Made by a program: the position numbers and the translations under genes. Of a DNA stretch of 55,686 bases, positions 17,284 to 24,352 are shown one piece after another; position 1 is the stretch's first letter; every line of letters starts with the position of its first letter. The notes below the pieces were generated by a model that worked only from the letters and a program-made list of their open reading frames with translations, was not told the origin of the DNA and ran no database searches. This DNA is from Acidimicrobiaceae bacterium. GTDB taxonomy: Bacteria; Actinomycetota; Acidimicrobiia; Acidimicrobiales; RAAP-2. The stretch covers positions 81,384 through 137,069 of the forward strand of contig PLHJ01000012.1 in assembly GCA_003138895.1 (NCBI GenBank). Reading direction: 5' to 3'.

Positions 17284-18477
17284 TTCTTCGATCGTGAAGG
17301 GTGCGTGCACCGCACCAAGTTCAATACCCGCCGAGTGCAGATCGGGACGCTCGCCTCGAGAGACTTGTGCCCTAATTGCGGCATTTTCCCAGCGGCTCTC
17401 GACACGTCCGTATTTCCAAACAAGCAGTGCTCCAGCCCACACAACGACGAACATCCCCACAATGATGAAGCCAGCGGTATTGATATTGAAGTTTTTGGCG
17501 TAATTCCAAAAGCCGCCTGAAAGCTTCAGTTGGCTTGACACCACTTGCAAGAGTTCGAGTGTGCCAATAAACAAGGCCACGAACACCGACAACCCCGTAA
17601 TGGTGATGTTGTAATAAACCTTTCGCACGGGCTTGGAAAATGCCCATCCGTAGGCAAAGTTCATGAATGATCCGTCAATGGTGTCGAGCAAACTCATACC
17701 CGCGGCAAACAAAATCGGTAAGCAGAGAATCGCCCAGAAAGGTAGACCCGCTGCAACCGCGGATCCTGCAAGGACCAAGAACGCGACCTCAGTGAAGGTG
17801 TCGAATCCCAATCCAAAAAGAACGCCAATGGGATACATCTTCCAAGGCTTGTCAACTGACCTCGCCAGCGGACCAAAAAAACGCATAAAGAATCCGCGTG
17901 CGTTGAGGTGCTTTTCTAACTCGGAGTCATCAAATCGTCCACGTCGCATCTCAAGAAACACTTTGAAAATTCCCACGAGAACAATCAAGTTCAATATCGC
18001 GATGAGGTACAAGAAGCTTCCCGACACCGCGGTGCCAACAAGGTTTCCAACGACGTGCAATGTCGAATTCGAATTCTTCACTTGACCGCCCAATGCTCGA
18101 ACACCGAGTCCGAGCAAGATGGTCATAACAAAAACAATGGTGGAGTGACCTAAGGAGAAAAAGAAGCCAACCGACATTGGTCGCTTGCCCTCGGACATGA
18201 ATTTTCGCGTTGTGTTATCAATCGCTGCAATGTGGTCCGCGTCAAAGGCGTGACGCATACCAAGCGTGTAGGCCAAAACGCCTGTGCCAATACCTAGTTT
18301 TCCGGTCGTACCTATCGCGTAGTGATGCACTGAAGCAAAGATGAGGATGCCAATTCCCAGCACGTGCAAGAACAGAATGAATCCAAACATTCCGTACAAA
18401 CGACGCCACTCGAGCGGCGAAAACGAGTCCCGGATTTTGGCGCTGAGAGCGGGTTTTGCTGATTCGATGGTCGCCAT
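17281..18477 (-). CDS. Nickel/cobalt transporter, HoxN/HupN/NixA (NiCoT) family
   Basis: This 398-residue integral membrane protein has about eight membrane segments. The NiCoT signature HAFDADHI is at residues 76-83. Other family motifs are FSLGHSTIVF, FGLGFDTFTE and LFAAGMSLLDTIDG. These permeases bring Ni2+ or Co2+ into the cell with high affinity. Candidate users are a Ni enzyme elsewhere or cobalamin, which methylmalonyl/ethylmalonyl-CoA mutases need; the nearby Mcd-, MaoC- and CitE-like genes make the latter attractive, but this is inference. The ATG at 18477 follows AAGG. Confidence 0.92.
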   Translation of the reverse strand: MATIESAKPALSAKIRDSFSPLEWRRLYGMFGFILFLHVLGIGILIFASVHHYAIGTTGKLGIGTGVLAYTLGMRHAFDADHIAAIDNTTRKFMSEGKRPMSVGFFFSLGHSTIVFVMTILLGLGVRALGGQVKNSNSTLHVVGNLVGTAVSGSFLYLIAILNLIVLVGIFKVFLEMRRGRFDDSELEKHLNARGFFMRFFGPLARSVDKPWKMYPIGVLFGLGFDTFTEVAFLVLAGSAVAAGLPFWAILCLPILFAAGMSLLDTIDGSFMNFAYGWAFSKPVRKVYYNITITGLSVFVALFIGTLELLQVVSSQLKLSGGFWNYAKNFNINTAGFIIVGMFVVVWAGALLVWKYGRVESRWENAAIRAQVSRGERPDLHSAGIELGAVHAPFTIEE

Positions 18478-18540
18478 GGGGCTACCTTAATGGGAACTAT
18501 TCGCAAGTACGAACGTTTCCTTTGAAAAACTAAGGGGTCT

Positions 18541-19473
18541 CTATGACCGCTTAAATCCAGCGCGTTCTCCGCGAGTTACGAACTTGGTGGCCATTTTGCG
18601 ACTCGCTTCGTCAATCATTTCATCACCGAACATGACGGCGCCGGTGTGATTGTCCTCAGTTGCGGCCCGGTACGCCTCAAGAATGTCCCAGGCTTTATCG
18701 AACTGCTCCTGCGTTGGCGAATACACCTCATTAAGAACGCCAGCTTGATCGGGCGTGAGCGCCCACTTCCCGTCGTAACCCAAAACTCTTGTACGCTGCG
18801 CAAATTCGCGAAGGGCGTCTAGCTCGCGAACCAGCAGGAACGGACCGTCGATGACCTGCAAACCATTGGCTCGGCCCGCCATCAAAATGCGAGAGAACAC
18901 GTAGTTGAAGTGGTCGCCCGGGTACTCCGGTATGGCCACTCCTCCAGTTAAAACAGGCATCTCAATCGAAGCTGCGAAGTCCGCTGGGCCAAAAATGATC
19001 GTCTCCAAACGCGGTGAGGCAGCACAAATATCGTCGACATTGATGAGTCCTCGTGCCGTCTCAATCTGGGCTTCAATGCCAATGTGGCCTATCGGCAGAC
19101 CAGCGTTTTTCTCGACTTGCGTAAGCAGAAGGTCCAATGCCACAACCTCCGCGGCCGTTTGGACCTTGGGCAACATAATCTCGTCCAAACGCGGACCAGC
19201 ATTTCCGACGACCTCGATGACATCGCCGTAGGTCCATTCGGTGTCCCAAGCGTTCACACGGACACACAGCACACGGTCGTCCCATCGTTGGTCGCGGATG
19301 GCGGCAATGACCTTTTGTCGCGCGGCGACTTTCTCGTTCGGCGACACGGAATCTTCAAGATCGAGAAACGTCATGTCGGCCGCGGCCGTTGGAGCTTTAG
19401 CGAGGAAACGGTCTGATGACCCAGGCGTTGAAAGACAAGAACGTCGTGGCAAATTTCTTGATCGTGCTGACAT
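18541..19473 (-). CDS. CitE/HpcH-like CoA-ester lyase (malyl-/citramalyl-CoA lyase type)
   Basis: This 310-residue protein is of the HpcH/HpaI aldolase TIM-barrel family. It has FLDLEDSVSPNEK (Mg2+/CoA site region), VRVNAWDTEW, MLPKVQTAAEV, GIEAQIETARGL and FGPADFAAS. Relatives cleave beta-methylmalyl-CoA, malyl-CoA or citramalyl-CoA, or act as thioesterases. The nearby MaoC- and Mcd-like genes suggest either the ethylmalonyl-CoA pathway or itaconate/leucine breakdown as described for the related mycobacterial enzyme. Sequence alone does not settle the substrate. Confidence 0.85.
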   Translation of the reverse strand: MSARSRNLPRRSCLSTPGSSDRFLAKAPTAAADMTFLDLEDSVSPNEKVAARQKVIAAIRDQRWDDRVLCVRVNAWDTEWTYGDVIEVVGNAGPRLDEIMLPKVQTAAEVVALDLLLTQVEKNAGLPIGHIGIEAQIETARGLINVDDICAASPRLETIIFGPADFAASIEMPVLTGGVAIPEYPGDHFNYVFSRILMAGRANGLQVIDGPFLLVRELDALREFAQRTRVLGYDGKWALTPDQAGVLNEVYSPTQEQFDKAWDILEAYRAATEDNHTGAVMFGDEMIDEASRKMATKFVTRGERAGFKRS

Positions 19474-19636
19474 GCGCGAAAGCCTATGCGCAACATGAAA
19501 CGTCTTGTGAATTACGAGATGCCAACAAAGCGATGCGCAAATTCTCTCTGTTTCTAAGCCGCTTGATCAGGTACTTTACGAAGTTTTAAAAAACTCGACA
19601 GGTAATCGCGCGCCTAAACGAAGTAGCCTTTACTTC

Positions 19637-20740
19637 GTGACCGACGTCGAGCGCCTTGCGCGCTTTTCGACGCCGCGGCCATTCAAGGGGCTTAGGCAGT
19701 TCCGGTGGGTGACACCCATTTTGGCCGTAGTCGCAGTGTGTTCAGGCACTGTGACAATTTTCGGCAACCCTGCTTCCGCGAGCTTGAAATCCGAGCAGGC
19801 CGCTGCCGCCGCTATTTACAGCAAGATTCAAACGATTTCGGGTCGGGTGTCATTGCTTGGCCAAAAGTACGACCAGGCCCAAATTGCGTTGCAGGCACTA
19901 AACGCCAAGATTTCCAATTCACAGCACGCCGTCGCCCAGGACGAACAACAAGTAAAACAAGGCAACAAGCAATTGGAACAGGCGGCTGTTTTTGCCTACG
20001 TGACCAACGGTTCAGAAGCGGCCACGAATCCCCTTTTCAACAATGACGAGAGCAAGATTGGCTCCACCAACGTCTACAACAGCATCGCTGAAGGAAATGT
20101 TGCCTCCACCGTCGCGAATCTCAAGATCTCGAAGTTGGTGTTGACCCAAGAACGACAAATTCTTCACCAAGAAGATCAGCAAGCGGCGACTGCCGCAAAG
20201 ACCGCCGCGACCTCTTTTCACAACGCACAAGCTTTACAAAGTGCGCTGCAGCGAGAACTTAGCCAAGTAAAGGGCGCGATCGCTAGTTACTTGGCCCGCA
20301 TTGAAGCCAAAGCAGCCGCAGCCGACGCAAAAAAACTTCACGGGGCGAAGCCCAAAAAGGGCTACCCAATTCCGCCCACGAACGCTCGTGCTGAAGTCGC
20401 CGTACGGGCGGCCCTCAGTTACCTCGGCGTTCCCTACGTTTGGGGTGGCGCCTCGCGACGAGGCGTCGACTGCTCGGGTCTCGTCATGCTCGCGTGGGAT
20501 GCAGCCGGGGTTTATCTGCCCCACTACTCGGGATCACAATTTGACGACACCATTCGAGTTCCTCTTTTTGACATTGAACCCGGCGACTTGTTGTTCTACG
20601 GTTACAACGGTGACGAACACGTGGCCATGTACTACGGCCACGGCTTAATGATTGAAGCCCCGGAAACGGGTTACACCGTACGAATTACGCCAATTCGCCT
20701 GGGTTACGGCTTCGCCGGAGTCGGTCGTCCGCGCCTCTAA
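19637..20740 (+). CDS. Secreted NlpC/P60 peptidoglycan endopeptidase with coiled-coil
   Basis: From the GTG at 19637, 367 residues. A hydrophobic segment (about 25-45) ending in NPASAS acts as signal peptide. A long coiled-coil region (about 50-225), rich in Gln, Ala and Lys, follows, then a short basic Pro-rich linker and a C-terminal NlpC/P60 domain (about 250-367). The catalytic Cys is in GVDCSGLVMLAW (C279) and His in EHVAMYYG (H328). This form matches RipA-type cell-separation hydrolases of actinobacteria, where the coiled coil is regulatory. The lgt-like gene starts 9 nt after its stop, so the two are co-transcribed. Confidence 0.92.
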   Translation: MTDVERLARFSTPRPFKGLRQFRWVTPILAVVAVCSGTVTIFGNPASASLKSEQAAAAAIYSKIQTISGRVSLLGQKYDQAQIALQALNAKISNSQHAVAQDEQQVKQGNKQLEQAAVFAYVTNGSEAATNPLFNNDESKIGSTNVYNSIAEGNVASTVANLKISKLVLTQERQILHQEDQQAATAAKTAATSFHNAQALQSALQRELSQVKGAIASYLARIEAKAAAADAKKLHGAKPKKGYPIPPTNARAEVAVRAALSYLGVPYVWGGASRRGVDCSGLVMLAWDAAGVYLPHYSGSQFDDTIRVPLFDIEPGDLLFYGYNGDEHVAMYYGHGLMIEAPETGYTVRITPIRLGYGFAGVGRPRL

Positions 20741-20749
20741 CGTGGCGTC

Positions 20750-21526
20750 GTGGAACCCGTCCCAACTTCGTTTCACGTAGGGCCCCTCGTCTTTCACACG
20801 TACGGCTTTGGGTTAGCCATCGCCGCGTACGTCGCCTATCTCTACGCACGGCACCGTTTGGTGAAAGCGGGCATCAGCGTTACGCCCTTTGGCAAATTCA
20901 CTGCCGTCATCATCGTCGCTGGCTTGGTGGGAGCACGTCTCGCCCACGTCGCTACCAATTGGTCGTACTACCAATCGAATCCCTCACAAGTATTTTCTTT
21001 GTGGCACGGCGGGCTCGCGAGTTTCGGCGGCATTGCTCTGGCACTGCCGTTCGGCCTCTGGGCCAAAAAACACTGGTGGCCCGACGTTCGATTATTGGCC
21101 TTCACCGATGCCTTGGTGCCGGCACTGGTGGCCGGCTGGGCTTTGGGACGGGTACTTGGACCACAGTTCATGGTGAACGGTGGCGGTCACGCTACGCATC
21201 AATGGTTTGGGCTTCGTTACGCCGGTCAAGTCGGCAAACGTGTTCCGGTTCCCCTCATACAGGCCCTCGAAGACGGCGCTCTATGGCTCGTACTTCTTCG
21301 TATGGAACGATCGACGCGCGTTGAACAGGCACCGGGAACCGTGACAGGTGTAGCGCTGGTGGTGTGGGGTTTGGTTCGAGCACTCGACGAGCATTTGCTG
21401 TTGGGCCAGGAATCAGGATCAGGGTCCGTAGGAGTACAAATCGCCGGACTTGCGATGGCGCTTGGAGGACTTGTCATTTTGGTGTCCGTCGCCCGAAAAC
21501 TACAAAAGGCAGAACTGATTCACTAG
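20750..21526 (+). CDS. Divergent prolipoprotein diacylglyceryl transferase (Lgt)-like membrane protein
   Basis: This 258-residue protein has about seven membrane segments. The Lgt pattern HTYGFGLAIA near the N-terminus, GARLAHVATNW and WHGGLASFGG, and the central ALGRVLGPQFMVNGGGH segment, match Lgt organisation. The central signature differs from the canonical GRIGNFINGE-type motif, and the usual HPTQLYE-like segment reads VPVPLIQALEDG. It may be a divergent true Lgt, which attaches a diacylglyceryl group to the Cys of lipoproteins, or a paralogue with changed specificity. It is translated just after the NlpC/P60 gene. Confidence 0.75.
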   Translation: MEPVPTSFHVGPLVFHTYGFGLAIAAYVAYLYARHRLVKAGISVTPFGKFTAVIIVAGLVGARLAHVATNWSYYQSNPSQVFSLWHGGLASFGGIALALPFGLWAKKHWWPDVRLLAFTDALVPALVAGWALGRVLGPQFMVNGGGHATHQWFGLRYAGQVGKRVPVPLIQALEDGALWLVLLRMERSTRVEQAPGTVTGVALVVWGLVRALDEHLLLGQESGSGSVGVQIAGLAMALGGLVILVSVARKLQKAELIH

Positions 21527-22536
21527 GCGAGCAGATTCCATTCTTCGTCATTGAGCTGACCTAAACGTGGCAGCGACTCGTCGGTGTTCCACGAAATCGC
21601 GATGCGCGCTCCGTCAACGTAGGACGGGCGATCAAGGCCCAGACGTCGCCAACCACTGAGCAGCATCCTGGTCGGCTGCATCTTCGAATACACCGGTTGC
21701 ACCAAGAGTTCATTTGGCGCCCCCGCGATGACCACGGCCGGCCGAAGTTTTGAAGTGACGTCGGGAATCTCGGGGTCCGTGGCGTCAAAGGGAACGTCAG
21801 CCAAAATCAACCAACCAGCCTGTGGGTGCTCCGTCGAAAAACGGGCAAGTTCAGCGGGTGTGAGTGGCAGGCGCCGGCGTGTCGTCAAAGTCGAACGCGG
21901 AACCACCACAGGAGGCGTCGAGGATGCCGCGACTTTCGCAAGACTCTTCTTGGGGCGCTGTGCCAAGGGGCGTTGTTCTTTCTTTTTTTGTTGACGCTGT
22001 ACTTCTCGACGCTGGCGTCGTTGTTCTTTTATCGCCGGGTCAACCTCGTGTGAAGCAACTGCTACGGGACGAGCGGCCACTTCTTCCAATTCTGGCAATG
22101 CCAAATCTGGTCGTTCATCCAAGAGGCGCCAACAGTGCGGGGCGGCCGCGAACTGTTCTTCGATGGCGAAACTGAGCATGGCCGTGATTTCGCCGCTGGT
22201 TACGCCTTCGGCCAGGCACTGGTCAACGGCGTTCGCCAATTGTTCGAAAGAGGGATCGTCGGAATTTTCACCGAGGAGTTCAATAACGCGTTGTAGTGCC
22301 GTAGCTCCGAGCAACTCCGAAAGTGCTCGCACCGCCGCAACGGGCGCGGTTGCGGCGAAGTGAGTCACGTCACGCTTTTGTTGCAAGATTCGAAGTGGTG
22401 CACCGACCACCACGCTTACTCGACCATTCGGGCGTAAGTTCAATCCGTCCACCGTCTGCAGAACAAATTCTGGAGGGCACTTGAGGATTCCTCGTCGCAA
22501 GACTGTCACTACGTCGTTGCCCGCCACTTCAGCCAT
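21523..22536 (-). CDS. Two-part protein of unknown function; C-terminus resembles PemK/MazF-like fold
   Basis: About 337 residues. The N-terminal 150 residues are mainly helical, with no recognised family. A strongly basic Gln/Lys/Arg-rich linker (about 170-205, EQRRQRREVQRQQKKKEQR region) follows. The last 110 residues are beta-rich and contain GWLILADVPFDATDPEIPD and KLRPAVVIAGAPN, a pattern reminiscent of the PemK/MazF SH3-like fold (a conserved RPAVV segment). The resemblance is weak, and no antitoxin gene is adjacent. ATG at 22536 is chosen because GGAG lies 5 nt upstream; GTG at 22539 is the alternative. Confidence 0.55.
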   Translation of the reverse strand: MAEVAGNDVVTVLRRGILKCPPEFVLQTVDGLNLRPNGRVSVVVGAPLRILQQKRDVTHFAATAPVAAVRALSELLGATALQRVIELLGENSDDPSFEQLANAVDQCLAEGVTSGEITAMLSFAIEEQFAAAPHCWRLLDERPDLALPELEEVAARPVAVASHEVDPAIKEQRRQRREVQRQQKKKEQRPLAQRPKKSLAKVAASSTPPVVVPRSTLTTRRRLPLTPAELARFSTEHPQAGWLILADVPFDATDPEIPDVTSKLRPAVVIAGAPNELLVQPVYSKMQPTRMLLSGWRRLGLDRPSYVDGARIAISWNTDESLPRLGQLNDEEWNLLA

Positions 22537-22616
22537 CACCGCTCCTCAATCACCGTTTCGTTAACCACGCTAGTAATTTTGAGTCAGGCACAACGAAGAA
22601 TCGTCCGAAACGCGGG

Positions 22617-23420
22617 CTAGTCGCGACCTTTACCCAGCCAGCGAAAGGTCCGCCAACATAGCGCCGACGCGACAATTGACCACGCCGCCAATATCAAAAA
22701 TCCGCGACCAAATTCAAAACTCTGAGCTACTTCGTGGCTCGAAAAATTTGCGGGAAGAAACACGCCACGCATCGATTGCGCTAGCCATTTGAGAGGAAAC
22801 ACCGCTGCTATATCCTGCATCCACGTTGGTAAGGAGGCGTAGACAAAAAAGACTCCCGACGTGAACTGGAAAAAGAGCACCAAGGGTGCCGCCAGCGCTG
22901 AGGCAGATTTTCCATCTTTAGCGAGCGAAGAGAACGCCACACCGAGCAGGGCACTCGATATGAGACCCAAGATGCTCACGCCAATAAATATCAACCACAG
23001 ATGAGCCGACACCGGCATGTGGATGTTGTAGAACAAATGCCCTAAACCAAGCAGTGCAATCGCTTGGAAAATGTATATGAAAGCCGACACCGCAAGTTTG
23101 CCAACGAAATACACACTCTTTGGCATCGGCGTACCTACGAGGCGTTTCAAGGTTCCGTTACTTCGCTCTTCGGGAATAGCGATGGCCAACTGTTGAAATG
23201 CGCCGTATATCAAACCTGACGCGAGGAGACCCGCGACCATGTACTGCGCGAACGTCACGTTCGAGCCGGCGTAAATGGAACCTTTGCCAAAGACGGAACC
23301 AAAGATAACCAATAGGAAAATTGGGAGGAGCACCGAAAACATCACGGTCCCTCGGTCACGAAGTGTCGTTCGAAGTTCGAATCTTGCGCGGTCCGCGCAG
23401 AGAGCGGCGTAGTTTTTCAT
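22617..23420 (-). CDS. ABC-2 type transporter permease
   Basis: This 267-residue protein has about six membrane segments and the ABC-2 pattern of an N-terminal amphipathic start (FELRTTLRDRGTVMFSVLLPI), a large first outer loop and the central FTSGVFFVYASLP region. It pairs with the ATPase encoded immediately upstream (4-nt overlap) to make an exporter. Substrate (drug, lipid or polysaccharide) is not predictable. The C-terminal tail is Arg/Lys-rich and cytoplasmic. Confidence 0.9.
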   Translation of the reverse strand: MKNYAALCADRARFELRTTLRDRGTVMFSVLLPIFLLVIFGSVFGKGSIYAGSNVTFAQYMVAGLLASGLIYGAFQQLAIAIPEERSNGTLKRLVGTPMPKSVYFVGKLAVSAFIYIFQAIALLGLGHLFYNIHMPVSAHLWLIFIGVSILGLISSALLGVAFSSLAKDGKSASALAAPLVLFFQFTSGVFFVYASLPTWMQDIAAVFPLKWLAQSMRGVFLPANFSSHEVAQSFEFGRGFLILAAWSIVASALCWRTFRWLGKGRD

Positions 23421-24259
23421 TGCGTCTCTTCGTCCAGGAGTTCTAAGTACGCCTGTTCGAGCGTGGTCCGACGAATCTCAAGACCGGGAATCTCGCCTCC
23501 AATTCGGTCCGCCAACCCCGCCACAAAGGCCGTCGGCGTCGAGGTTCGCTCTTCTCGAGCAGCGCCGTTCTCCAACCAGTGAACACTTACCGTTGCTTCA
23601 TTTCGATGACCGAGTTCTCGAGGCGTCGTATCTGCCACTTTTACCCCTCGAGCAATGACCACAACTCGATCCGCGAGTGTGTCGGCTTCTTCCAGGTAGT
23701 GCGTCGTCAGCAGCACCGTGACGCCCTCACTCTTCAATTGCTCAATCAACTGCCAAAATTGTTGGCGAGCTTCGGGGTCAAAGCCTGTTGTGGGTTCATC
23801 AAGGAACAACAACTCCGGGCGACCGACGACGCCCAAGCCCACATCCAGACGACGACGCTGTCCCCCAGAAAGTGTGCTCACTCGTGACGAGGCCTTCTCC
23901 GTCAAGCCCACCAAGTCAATGGTCTCTTCAACACCCCTCGTCTGGCGGTAGAAACGAGAAAAGTGATGAATTGCTTCACGCACCGTCGCGTCGCGAAGGT
24001 CATCAGAGGACTGCGCCACTATCCCAATTCGGTTGCGCCACGCACGATTTGGTTGCGCGGGGTCCACGCCTAAGACGTTGACGCTGCCGCCATCTCGGTG
24101 TCGGTACCCTTCCAGAATCTCAATGGTGGTGGACTTACCCGCCCCATTGGGGCCAAGTATGGCCACGCATTCGCCGGCGGCTACGTCGAGGTCGAGGTCA
24201 TGAACGGCCGGCTTCCCACCGTATTGGCGTATGAGTCCGCGAACTTCAACAGCTTTCAC
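23417..24259 (-). CDS. ABC transporter ATP-binding protein (DrrA-like)
   Basis: This 280-residue protein has Walker A GPNGAGKST (36-44), signature LSGGQRRRLDV, Walker B LLFLDEPTTGFDPEARQ and the switch His in LTTHYLEEAD. The GFDPEARQ pattern and a roughly 60-residue C-terminal extension are typical of daunorubicin-type (DrrA) exporter ATPases. The start is GTG at 24259 and it is translationally coupled to the permease. A GACTAGTC palindrome lies in the 87-nt divergent region with the P-type ATPase. Confidence 0.92.
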   Translation of the reverse strand: MKAVEVRGLIRQYGGKPAVHDLDLDVAAGECVAILGPNGAGKSTTIEILEGYRHRDGGSVNVLGVDPAQPNRAWRNRIGIVAQSSDDLRDATVREAIHHFSRFYRQTRGVEETIDLVGLTEKASSRVSTLSGGQRRRLDVGLGVVGRPELLFLDEPTTGFDPEARQQFWQLIEQLKSEGVTVLLTTHYLEEADTLADRVVVIARGVKVADTTPRELGHRNEATVSVHWLENGAAREERTSTPTAFVAGLADRIGGEIPGLEIRRTTLEQAYLELLDEETQ

Positions 24260-24352
24260 AGTGCCAAATTTAGGGTATTTCGACTAGTCAAGAAAACCAC
24301 GGTACTGCGTACGGTGAAGTGACGATCACTAGGTGACGAGAGAGGGTTGACC

